From Sphingomonas sp. FARSPH (GTDB lineage Bacteria > Pseudomonadota > Alphaproteobacteria > Sphingomonadales > Sphingomonadaceae), in NCBI RefSeq assembly GCF_003355005.1, contig NZ_CP029985.1, forward strand, positions 1,789,001 through 1,853,000: a stretch of DNA of 64,000 bases, read 5' to 3'. Shown piece after piece: positions 28,190 through 36,330 of this stretch; position 1 is the first letter of the stretch, and each line of letters begins with the position of its first letter. Under the pieces are notes generated by a model. The model was given only the letters and a program-made list of their open reading frames with translations, was not told where the DNA came from and made no database searches. A program made the position numbers and the translations under genes.

Positions 28190-28219
28190 AACGCCCGGTC
28201 CCTCGCGGGGCCGGGCGTT
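28190..28219. terminator. Bidirectional terminator between TonB receptor 3 and the sensor kinase
   Basis: AACGCCCGG (28190-28198) pairs perfectly with CCGGGCGTT (28211-28219) around a 12-nt loop, with TTTG at the plus-strand exit. It lies between two convergent genes. Confidence 0.75.
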
Positions 28220-28224
28220 TGCGT

Positions 28225-29580
28225 TCAGGGACGTGTGCCGGCAGGCAGCGTCAGCATCGCGCTGAGCCCGGGGTCGGCATCGTCCAGCACCAATGCGCCG
28301 CGGTGCAGCCGGGCGATCGCATCGACCAGCGGCAGGCCGAGCCCATGCCCGTCGGTGGTGCGGCTGGCGTCGAGGCGCCCGAACCGGCGCAGCGCGAGCG
28401 GCCGGTCGGCGGCGGCGATGCCGGGGCCCGCGTCGCACACCCCGATCGTCGCCGTATCGCCGCCGCCCCCGGCGACGATCGTGACTCGCGTGCCCGCGGG
28501 CGTATAGCGCAGCGCGTTTTCGACCAGATTGACCAACGCCTGCGTCAGCAGCCGCCGGTCGCCGTCGACGATCGACGGTGCGGCGACCTCGACGCCGAGC
28601 CGATGACCGCTTTCCTCCGCCACCGGCGCCATCGCCTCGCCGACGTCGCGGGCCAGCGCGGCAAGGTCGATCGGTGCGAAGGCGGCGCGCCGGTCGCCCC
28701 CTTCGATCTCGGTGATGCGCAGCGTCGCGGCGAACATGCCCAGCAGGTCGTCGCATTGCGCGAGTGCGCCCTCGAGCTCTGCCTGCAATGCCGGGTCGGA
28801 CGCGCGTGCCGCGATCAGCGTCAGGCGCGATCGCAGCCGCGCGAGCGGCATGCGCAGGTCGTGCGCGATATCGTGGCTGACCCCGGCGATCCCCTCCATC
28901 AGCGCGGCGATCCGGTCGAGCATGCGGTTGAACGCCATCGCCTGCGCCGCAAAAGCGCCATCGGTCGGGTCGACGGGGACACGCGCGCGCATGTCGCCAT
29001 CGATGATCGCCTCCGCCGTCGCGCGGACGCGCGCGATGCGCCGTTCGATGAGCACGGCGAACAGGATCGTGCCGCCCAGCACCACCAGCACGATCGCGCC
29101 GAAGCCCAGGATCGCGTTGCGCAGCCGCACGCGGGCGTAATCGTCGACCGGCTCCGTCTCCGCGACCACCGTCAGCCACAGGCCGCCGCCCAGATCGCGC
29201 ACCAGCGCGCGGCCGGCGGAAAGACCGGCGATGCCGTCGCCGTGATGCAGCGTCGAAAAGCCCGGCGGCAGGATGCGGCCGAGCACGATGTTGCCGCCCA
29301 GGCGGCGACCGTCGGCGTCCTTCAGCTCCAGCCCGATATCGCCCGTGTCGCGCGTGCGGGTGAGGCGATCGATCCGGGCGAGCAGCGTGGCGACGTCGCC
29401 GCGGCGCAGGCCGTCGTCCAGCTCGTCGCTGACCGTCGCCACGCGGCGGTCGATCAGCCGCTCGACCGCGGCGCGCGATGCGGAATAGCTGGCGACGCCC
29501 GTCGCCAGCACGGTCGCCAGGAACATTGCCAGGAACGCCGCGGTCAGCGTCCGCAGCGATCCCCGGCCCAGCACCTTCAC
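28225..29580 (-). CDS. Sensor histidine kinase of two-component pair 1
   Basis: This 451-residue membrane kinase starts at a GTG. It has a first helix at about residues 10-32, a periplasmic sensor region of about 120 residues, a second helix near 160-182, a HAMP segment, the phospho-acceptor motif SHDIAHDLRMPLARLR (histidine near 240) and an ATPase domain with LVNLVENALRY, CDAGPGI and GHGLGLPLV. It is encoded 10 bases after the response regulator and shares its direction. The sensed signal is unknown; the position beside TonB receptor 3 and the DUF5695 locus suggests, but does not show, a role in nutrient or envelope sensing. Confidence 0.9.
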   Translation of the reverse strand: MKVLGRGSLRTLTAAFLAMFLATVLATGVASYSASRAAVERLIDRRVATVSDELDDGLRRGDVATLLARIDRLTRTRDTGDIGLELKDADGRRLGGNIVLGRILPPGFSTLHHGDGIAGLSAGRALVRDLGGGLWLTVVAETEPVDDYARVRLRNAILGFGAIVLVVLGGTILFAVLIERRIARVRATAEAIIDGDMRARVPVDPTDGAFAAQAMAFNRMLDRIAALMEGIAGVSHDIAHDLRMPLARLRSRLTLIAARASDPALQAELEGALAQCDDLLGMFAATLRITEIEGGDRRAAFAPIDLAALARDVGEAMAPVAEESGHRLGVEVAAPSIVDGDRRLLTQALVNLVENALRYTPAGTRVTIVAGGGGDTATIGVCDAGPGIAAADRPLALRRFGRLDASRTTDGHGLGLPLVDAIARLHRGALVLDDADPGLSAMLTLPAGTRP

Positions 29581-29590
29581 CCGCGCATCC

Positions 29591-30265
29591 TCATCCGCGC
29601 AGCATATAGCCCAGACCGCGTTTGGTCACGATCGGATCCTCGCCACCCGCCGCGGTCAGCTTGCGGCGCAGCATGCGCACCTGCGCATCGACGATGTTGG
29701 TGGTGGGTTCGAAGTCATAGCCCCAGACGCGCTCGAGCAGCATCGCGCGGGTCAGGATCATGTTCGGCTGGCGGGCGAGTTCGGTGAGCAGGCCCAGTTC
29801 CAGCTTGGTGAGGTCGAGCGGCATGTCGCCCCGCCAGGCGCGCAGCTGCGTCGGGCTGACGGTGATGTCGCCGGCGCGCAGCGTGTCGCCGGCCTTTTCC
29901 GTCCAGCCGCGCGCGCGGGCCAGCGCCTTCAGCCGCGCGTCGAGTTCGGGCGCGGGCGTCGGCTTGACGACATAATCGTCCGCGCCCGCCTCCAATCCCT
30001 CGACCTTCTCGACCGAGCGGCCGAGCGCGCTCAGCATCAGCACGGGCAGCGTCGCGCCGCTTTCGCGCAACCGCTGCAGCACCGTCGTCCCCTCCATCTG
30101 CGGCAGCATGCGGTCGAGGATCATCGCGTCGAAACTGTCGCGCGCCACCGCTTCCAGCGCGGCGACGCCGTTCGGCGCGATGGTGACGCGATGATCGAGC
30201 GCGCGCAGTTCCTCGGCCAGGGTGGCGGCATAAACCGTATCGTCCTCGACCAGCAGCAGGTCCAT
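29591..30265 (-). CDS. OmpR-family response regulator of pair 1
   Basis: This 224-residue regulator begins MDLLLVEDDTVYAATL. The receiver has acidic residues D8 and D9 and the phospho-acceptor D51 (AMILDRMLPQ), with the conserved lysine in YVVKPTPAPEL. The C-terminal winged helix has LDLTKLELGLLTELARQP and a VWGYDFEPTTNIVDAQVRMLRRKL segment that is standard for this family. The ATG at 30265 is preferred; an ATG nine bases earlier is possible. It precedes the kinase gene by 10 bases, so the two form an operon. Confidence 0.92.
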   Translation of the reverse strand: MDLLLVEDDTVYAATLAEELRALDHRVTIAPNGVAALEAVARDSFDAMILDRMLPQMEGTTVLQRLRESGATLPVLMLSALGRSVEKVEGLEAGADDYVVKPTPAPELDARLKALARARGWTEKAGDTLRAGDITVSPTQLRAWRGDMPLDLTKLELGLLTELARQPNMILTRAMLLERVWGYDFEPTTNIVDAQVRMLRRKLTAAGGEDPIVTKRGLGYMLRG

Positions 30266-30403
30266 CGCGGGCATCCGTCGAATTGTCAGCGCCGAGCCTC
30301 TAGAACGCGACCGCATCGGGAGGAAGCGGATGCGCGCGAGATGACACTTTTGACACGATGCGGCGCATCAGGCGAGGGTGTCGATACCGGGCCGGCGCAC
30401 CGC

Positions 30404-33133
30404 TCAGCGACGCACCAGCACGACCTGCGTCTGCCCGGCGCCGAGCGGGATCGTATAGCCGCCGCGCTCCACGGTGCCGGCGGACGGCACGAAGGCCGTG
30501 GTACCGGGCGTCGTCGCCTCGACGAACATCCGCGCCCGCGGCGTTGCCGCATCCGCCGGGTCGAGCGTCAGCACGATCCCCTTGCCGTCCGCCGCATAGT
30601 CCGCCCGCGCGATCTTGCCCGCCTCCAGCGTGATCCACTGGCCCGCCGGCGCGACGAACAGGCGCGAGCGCGCGCCGTCCTTCGGCACGATCGAGACGGC
30701 GCCGCCGGCACCTTCGCGCACGTCGCCACCAAAGCCCAGCCAGCCGAACGTCGCGTCCTTCACGAGATAGGTCGCGGCCGTATAGGCGTGCCCGAAAAAG
30801 CCCATGCCGTAATCGCCGCTATACGGGTCCCACTTCATCATGTCGGGCCAGCTGTGGAAGCCCGCGGAGGAGAAGCCGTCCTGCGCGATGTTGGTGATGC
30901 CGCCCATCATCCCGCCATAAGCGACGCGGAGCAGATGGAGGTCCGCGGGGTCGGCGCGATAGGCATCGAACAGCGGCACGGCATTCAGCGCCGATCCGTA
31001 ATGGTGGATCTGCCGTTCGATCCGCGGATATTTGCCGCCGTACAGGAAATCCCAGTACCGGCGCGCATTGCCGTTATAGCCCCAGTGCGGGATCGTCGGA
31101 TCGTATCCCAGGATGACTTCGCGCGTCGCGTCCGCCTGCGGCTGGAACCCGAAATAGCGCATCCACGCATAGACCTCCGGCTGACCAGTCGAATCCCATG
31201 CCATTTCCGATCCGAAGGGATATTTCAGGCCGCGCCAGCGATCGGCGCGCTTGCGCATCAGCGCCTCCATCTCGGTCGCTTGGCGCGTCCAGCCTTCGCG
31301 TTGCAGGTCCTTCAGGATATCGACGAAGACGTCCCCCTCCATCAGCCCGAATTCGGTATAATAGGGGGCGTCGCGCATCATCGCGACGACCGTCTGGTAG
31401 GCATGGTCGAGATACCACGGCCAGGCATGGCGTACGACGAGCCCCGGATGGTTGCGCGCCGTCCGGTACAGCACCCAATGGCCGATCGCGACGTGCGGGT
31501 AATTATAGGCGCGGCCCAGGTCGCCCGCGTCCTTCGGCTTCCACGCGGTCCAGCTGCGCCAGGCCTTGGGATCGCCGGGGTACAGCGTCGGGAATTTGGC
31601 GGGATCGTAATAGAACAGGCTCTTCTTGACCGCGCCGGCGTGCGGACCGTCGGCAACCTGAAGATTGCCGACGACGGTGCCGTCGATCATCCGTTCGAGC
31701 TTCGCGATCTCGCTGCGATCCGGATTGTCGAGCTGCTTCATCGTCGCCGCGACCCAGCTGCCCGCGCCGCCTTCGTCGCTCATTCCCGCGATCCACACGC
31801 GCGGCTCGACGTCGACGATCTTCTTCGCTTCGGCGTCATAGGTCAGGATCGCGGGCGATCGGCCGAACGGATCGCCCTTGCCCTCATACCATTGCCGGCT
31901 CGTCGCGAACCGGCCGAGATCGGCCATCGCCTGCGCCAGCGGTTTGGTGACGTAATAGCTCACCGTCTGCACCTGCCCGTCGGCATAGGTCAGCGTCAGG
32001 CGCGCACGCCCCCAGTGCCGGCCGCGGACGGAGAGCCGCGTCCAGCCGTGGACGGTGCCGGCGTGCGCCGTGTCGAGCGCGCCCGCAGGCCAGCTGTCGA
32101 TCCGCGCGATCGGGCTCCTCGCCTTGACGAACACGGTCGCCGCGCTGTCCATCGGCACGACATAGCCCGGAATGCCGACCGCGACCGGGCGGCCCGCCGC
32201 CGCCAGCGTCGCCTCGATGCCGCGGATGGTCGGTGACGGCGTCAGCCGCACGCCGACCGTCATCGTCTCGCCCGGCGCCAGCGTGCGCGCGGTCGGCGCA
32301 TTCCATTGCTCGCCCGCATCCTTCCACTCGCGATCCGCATAGCCGGCGGAATGGACGGTCCAGTCGTAGAAGCCCTCCGCCGTCTGTGCGCGCGGGCTCT
32401 TGTCGGTGAAGCTGGTCGCGCCATTTTTGTCGCCGGGCGTCCGCAGCGGGACATAGGCTTCCAGCGGCGTGCCGCGCTCGGGCGTCACCAGCAGCGCCGG
32501 GCCCTTCCCGTTCAGCCGCGTGACCTGAAGATAGCCGGCGTCGCGGCCGATATAGGGATCGACGAAGCTCGCCTGCGCATGCGCCTGATCCAAGGTACGG
32601 TCGGTGATGATGTTGTCGAACACCATCGGCAGGCCGAGCACGCCGATCTCCAGCGGGGCGCCGCTGGTGTTGCGGATGACGAACGACAGCGCGAGCTGCC
32701 CGCCCGCGTTGCGCCAGTGCCGCTCCACCGCTACGGGCGCATCCGCGCCGAGACTGGCGGTGATGTCCGCCGCCGCGATCGTCGTGCCGCGCGCGGGCAG
32801 CACGCGGATCGGCCGCCGCGCCGCCGCCGAATCGAGGTCGCGCCACGCCCCGCCCGGTGCCCGCACGCGCAGGTGGATGTCGCCGATGTGATTATAGCCG
32901 TCGCCCGCCCGCGCCGCCTCGCGGCCCGTCGGCACGAAGCTGAACCCCGGCTCCGCCGCGGGCGACAGGCGCGCGAGCGTCTGCGTGTCGCTCCGCAGCG
33001 CTACGCGAAACGGTCCGACCGTATAATCGCGCGTCGCGATCGGTGCGGGGATGATGGCCCGATCCGCTGGCATTTCCGCGACACCCGCGCTCGGGATGAG
33101 CAGCAGGAGCGACAGCAAGCGGACGGGGAACAT
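30404..33133 (-). CDS. Large secreted DUF5695-like protein, candidate glycoside hydrolase
   Basis: The product is 909 residues with a signal peptide (MFPVRLLSLLLLIPSAGVAE). The N-terminal half is beta-rich (about residues 30-400; VERHWRNAGGQLALSFVIRN, GVLGLPMVFDN). The second half looks like an alpha/alpha barrel, with many Trp, Tyr and His residues (RSWTAWKPKDAGDLGRAYNY; RHAWPWYLDHAYQT; EFGLMEGDVFVDILKDLQ; GWTRQATEMEALMRKRADRW; MMGGITNIAQDGFSSAGFHS). This layout matches what I recall of DUF5695 proteins and of several glycosidase families with an alpha/alpha barrel, but I do not know a proven activity. It follows TonB receptor 4 in the same direction and faces the GH127/GH146 operon, so a role in attacking the same plant glycan is inferred. 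Confidence 0.6.
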   Translation of the reverse strand: MFPVRLLSLLLLIPSAGVAEMPADRAIIPAPIATRDYTVGPFRVALRSDTQTLARLSPAAEPGFSFVPTGREAARAGDGYNHIGDIHLRVRAPGGAWRDLDSAAARRPIRVLPARGTTIAAADITASLGADAPVAVERHWRNAGGQLALSFVIRNTSGAPLEIGVLGLPMVFDNIITDRTLDQAHAQASFVDPYIGRDAGYLQVTRLNGKGPALLVTPERGTPLEAYVPLRTPGDKNGATSFTDKSPRAQTAEGFYDWTVHSAGYADREWKDAGEQWNAPTARTLAPGETMTVGVRLTPSPTIRGIEATLAAAGRPVAVGIPGYVVPMDSAATVFVKARSPIARIDSWPAGALDTAHAGTVHGWTRLSVRGRHWGRARLTLTYADGQVQTVSYYVTKPLAQAMADLGRFATSRQWYEGKGDPFGRSPAILTYDAEAKKIVDVEPRVWIAGMSDEGGAGSWVAATMKQLDNPDRSEIAKLERMIDGTVVGNLQVADGPHAGAVKKSLFYYDPAKFPTLYPGDPKAWRSWTAWKPKDAGDLGRAYNYPHVAIGHWVLYRTARNHPGLVVRHAWPWYLDHAYQTVVAMMRDAPYYTEFGLMEGDVFVDILKDLQREGWTRQATEMEALMRKRADRWRGLKYPFGSEMAWDSTGQPEVYAWMRYFGFQPQADATREVILGYDPTIPHWGYNGNARRYWDFLYGGKYPRIERQIHHYGSALNAVPLFDAYRADPADLHLLRVAYGGMMGGITNIAQDGFSSAGFHSWPDMMKWDPYSGDYGMGFFGHAYTAATYLVKDATFGWLGFGGDVREGAGGAVSIVPKDGARSRLFVAPAGQWITLEAGKIARADYAADGKGIVLTLDPADAATPRARMFVEATTPGTTAFVPSAGTVERGGYTIPLGAGQTQVVLVRR

Positions 33134-33160
33134 CGGCGGACAGCCTTTCCTGTAAACGAA

Positions 33161-33201
33161 CCGGAGCCCTGCACGTCACGACGCGACGCACAGGGCTCCG
33201 G
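33161..33201 (-). terminator. Hairpin between TonB receptor 4 and the DUF5695-like gene
   Basis: CCGGAGCCCTG (33161-33171) and CAGGGCTCCGG (33191-33201) form a perfect 11-bp stem with a 19-nt loop. On the minus strand it is followed by TTCGTTT. It may partly terminate, or protect the receptor mRNA so that the receptor is made in excess over the downstream enzyme. Confidence 0.65.
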
Positions 33202-33230
33202 CCTTGCCATTCCGGCAGGGTGTACGCCGG

Positions 33231-36185
33231 TCAGAACTTCACGGTAGCCCCGGCGAACAGGCGACGGCCGATTACGTCGTACACACCCGGATAGGTGTTG
33301 CCGTTGCCGAACACCGTCAGCAGGTTGGTATCGATCGCCGGCGGGTTCTTGTCGAACAGGTTGGTCGCACCCAGCCGCAGCGACAGATTGTCGTTGACGG
33401 TGAACGAGGCGGTCAGATCGAAGTAGTTATACGCCGGCAGGCGCGCATCGATCGGATCGGGGCTGCCGTTCAGGAACGAGTTGCTCGAGGTCGTCGACAG
33501 CGCGGTCGGGCCGATGTAGCGCCATGCCAGCGACAGGCTGGTGGACCGGTCCGGGCTCCAGGTCAGTCGGGCGTTGTGGCGCCATTCCGGCTGCGGCTGG
33601 CCACAGCTGAAGCCATAGAGCCCCGTACAGTCATAGGTACCGCCACCCGGCAGCGGCTGCGTCACCGACTGGAACAGCCAGGTGCCGACCATTTCGGCGC
33701 TCAGCTTGCCGAAACGGCCGAGGCCGACGTTCAGGTTGGTACCGAAATCGAGGCCCGACGTCAGCAGGAAGCCGGTGTTGAGCGTCGTCGAGACGACATA
33801 GCCGTTGGTGCCGAAAATCGCGCCGGTCACCGGATCGCGGCGGAACAGCCCGCAATAATAAGGGCTGCCGGTCTGGATACACTGGTTGATCGCGGTGTTG
33901 GGATCGATGCTGCCGATGTAATCCTTCACCTTGATGCGGAAATAGTCGACCGACAGCGACAGCGTGCGGCCGCCGTTGGGGGCGAAGACCGCGCCGCCCG
34001 TGATCGTATCGGCGGTCTCCGGCTTGACCGCCAGGTTGCCGCCGAACTGCGCGGTGCACTGGCCGGCCGGGCAGTCGATGATCAGCTTGTTGTTGTATTG
34101 CGCGGCCGTCACGCCGGTCAGCTGGCAGGCGGCGAGCGATGGCCGGCTCGGGTTGCTGCCCGCGCACGGATCGGCCGCATTGACGTTGCCGAGACTGAGC
34201 GGCGAGAACAGCTCGCCGACGTTGGGTGCGCGGATCGCGTGGTTGATGCTGCCGCGCAGGCGCAGCGGCTCGACGATCTGCCAGTTCAGCTCGCCCTTGT
34301 AGGTGAAGGCGGTGTAGGACGAATTGCGGCCGGTCGAATCCTGGCGGTTCTTGTAGCCGGAATAGCGGAAGCCGCCGTTCAGCGTCAGCGCGCGGAAGAC
34401 GGGCTTGTCCTGCAGGATGGGGATTTCGATCTCGCCGAAACCTTCGGTCACCGAAATGATGCCGTCGGAATTCTGCGTGCCGTTGGCCAGCGCCTGTGCG
34501 TCGCCCTGGAAGATCAGGCTCTCGCGGCGATGCTCGCCGCCGATGACGATGCCGACGCCGTCGCGCGCCCAGGGGCTGGTGATGCCGAGCTTGCCGAGGT
34601 CGCCGGTGATCGATCCGGTCGCAACGTCGAGCTTGGTGCGCGCCATCGTCCGCGTCGGCGCATAGAGGTAATTGGCCTGCGCCGCGGTCAGGCCGTTCGC
34701 CTGGAACACGTTGATCGGGACACAGGCGGGATCGGTGCCGTTGAGCACGGACTGACAGGTGACGCCGCCCTTGCCGTCGGACACCGCGTAGAGCGCCTTG
34801 TTGGCTTTCGCGTTGTTGACGTCGTTCAGATATTGCTCGTCCAGGTCGGCCTGGCTCTTGAAGACGTCGAGGTCGTAGCTGAAGCCGCTGCCGAGGTCGC
34901 CGCGCACGCCGACCATGTAGCGGTAATATTCATGGCGCAGATTGTCGCGACGCGGCTGCGTCCCGTTGCCGCCCAGGCGATAGCCGATCAGCGTGTTCTG
35001 CGTCGCGGTGGTGCCGGCGGCGGCGCCGCACAGCTGTTGCTGCTGGCTCGCGCTCATCAGCGGGTTGTTGCACGGGATGGTGAAGACCGCACCCTGGAAG
35101 AGCGCGGACGGCGCGATCTGCGAGAAGGTGTGATCCCGCATGTACATGAAGCTGCCGTAGAATTGCGCGGCATCCGCGACCTTCAGGTGGACGAACGCGC
35201 CGCCGGTGACGCGGTCGTCGCTGCGCTGGAAATAGTTCAGCGGCGCATAATTATAGGCGTAGACCGAGCCGACATAGGGCACCCAGGTCTTGGTGCCGTC
35301 GATATTGTTGGTCAGTCGCTGCGCAACGTTGGGCCCGCCCAGCGGCACGAAGGTGCCGTAGGGGGTGTTGCTCGACCCGCCGCACGCGAAGCTGGTGCCG
35401 GTGGTATTGAGCGCGCAGGACGACACGTCGCGCGTCGCCTGGAGCACGGGCTCGGTATGGCGATAGCCGCCATAGACGGTGATGTTCAGCCGCCCGTCGA
35501 GGAAGTCCTTGCCATAGGCGCCGTTGATATCCTGCTTGGCCCCGTCGAACGTGTGCGTCGGCGCGGTCTGGTAACCGCGCGCCGAGACGATCGAGCGGAT
35601 GAAGCTGTTGTCGTTGCTGTGGTCGGCGATGCTCGACTGCGCATCGAGGCGCAGCCCGTTGAGCTTGTCGCGCAGGATGAAGTTGACGACGCCCGACAGC
35701 GCGTCGGAACCATATACGGCAGAGGCGCCGCCGGTCAGCACGTCGACGCGCTCGACCAGCGCCGATGGCACGAAATTGATGTCGTTGGCCTGCGCGGGCA
35801 GCATGCGCTGGCCGTTGATCAGCGTCAGCACGCGGTTCGAGCCGAGGTTGCGCAGGTTGATCTGCGCCGTGCCGCTCGCACCGTTCGAGACGTTCTCGTT
35901 ATCGTCGGCGGTGAACTGCGGCAGCCGGTTGAGCGCATTCTCGATATTGGTCGTACCCTGCAGCTGCAATTCCTGCGACGACACGGTGGTCAGCGGGCTG
36001 TTGCTGAGCAGTTCCGGCCGGCGAATGCGCGTGCCCGTCACGACGACGTCATCGGGCGTCTGCTGCGCATCCGGCGCTTCGGGTGGCGGCGCCGCGGTCT
36101 GTGCGAGTGCCCTGCCAGCCGACATCAATCCCGTCACCAAGGCAATGATGGCAGCCGATCGTCGTAGCGTGATGGTGTTTGTCAT
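33231..36185 (-). CDS. TonB-dependent receptor 4 of the arabinoside/hydroxyproline locus
   Basis: This 984-residue outer-membrane receptor has a signal peptide (MTNTITLRRSAAIIALVTGL ... RALAQ). The TonB box-like DVVVTGTRIRRPELLSNSP precedes a plug with NALNRLPQFTADDNENVSN, INLRNLGSNRVLTLINGQRM and GGASAVYGSDALSGVVNF, typical of a very large sphingomonad and Xanthomonas receptor group some of whose members take up peptides or oligosaccharides. The barrel ends RLFAGATVKF. It is divergent from the GH127/GH146 operon across 145 bases and heads a transcript with the DUF5695-like gene. A glycopeptide or arabino-oligosaccharide ligand is inferred from these neighbours. Confidence 0.87.
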   Translation of the reverse strand: MTNTITLRRSAAIIALVTGLMSAGRALAQTAAPPPEAPDAQQTPDDVVVTGTRIRRPELLSNSPLTTVSSQELQLQGTTNIENALNRLPQFTADDNENVSNGASGTAQINLRNLGSNRVLTLINGQRMLPAQANDINFVPSALVERVDVLTGGASAVYGSDALSGVVNFILRDKLNGLRLDAQSSIADHSNDNSFIRSIVSARGYQTAPTHTFDGAKQDINGAYGKDFLDGRLNITVYGGYRHTEPVLQATRDVSSCALNTTGTSFACGGSSNTPYGTFVPLGGPNVAQRLTNNIDGTKTWVPYVGSVYAYNYAPLNYFQRSDDRVTGGAFVHLKVADAAQFYGSFMYMRDHTFSQIAPSALFQGAVFTIPCNNPLMSASQQQQLCGAAAGTTATQNTLIGYRLGGNGTQPRRDNLRHEYYRYMVGVRGDLGSGFSYDLDVFKSQADLDEQYLNDVNNAKANKALYAVSDGKGGVTCQSVLNGTDPACVPINVFQANGLTAAQANYLYAPTRTMARTKLDVATGSITGDLGKLGITSPWARDGVGIVIGGEHRRESLIFQGDAQALANGTQNSDGIISVTEGFGEIEIPILQDKPVFRALTLNGGFRYSGYKNRQDSTGRNSSYTAFTYKGELNWQIVEPLRLRGSINHAIRAPNVGELFSPLSLGNVNAADPCAGSNPSRPSLAACQLTGVTAAQYNNKLIIDCPAGQCTAQFGGNLAVKPETADTITGGAVFAPNGGRTLSLSVDYFRIKVKDYIGSIDPNTAINQCIQTGSPYYCGLFRRDPVTGAIFGTNGYVVSTTLNTGFLLTSGLDFGTNLNVGLGRFGKLSAEMVGTWLFQSVTQPLPGGGTYDCTGLYGFSCGQPQPEWRHNARLTWSPDRSTSLSLAWRYIGPTALSTTSSNSFLNGSPDPIDARLPAYNYFDLTASFTVNDNLSLRLGATNLFDKNPPAIDTNLLTVFGNGNTYPGVYDVIGRRLFAGATVKF

Positions 36186-36330
36186 TGTCGTCGCGCCCCT
36201 TCGAGAAATTTTATTTCGATTCTCCCGTTACGTCATATCAAAGACATTATACGGTATGCGGTCAAGTGGTTTGTGGTTGACGACACCGCCTCGCTGGCGG
36301 AAAAGTATACGAAATAAGCGAGGGTGTGAC
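36186..36330. promoter_or_regulatory. Divergent promoter region with GTATAC-type candidate operators
   Basis: This 145-base region is less GC-rich than its surroundings and separates TonB receptor 4 from the GH127/GH146 gene. It contains ATACGGTAT (36249-36257) and GTATAC (36305-36310). A similar core, CGTATACG at 43068-43075, precedes the hydroxyproline genes. GTATAC-centred palindromes are typical for GntR-family regulators; no such regulator is in the window, and hexamers of this kind also occur by chance. Confidence 0.4.

Noticed and set aside
33204..36167. A 987-codon open frame on the plus strand opposite TonB receptor 4
   Set aside because: The residues are Arg/Ala/Val-rich without motifs, whereas the minus strand encodes an intact receptor with signal peptide and plug.
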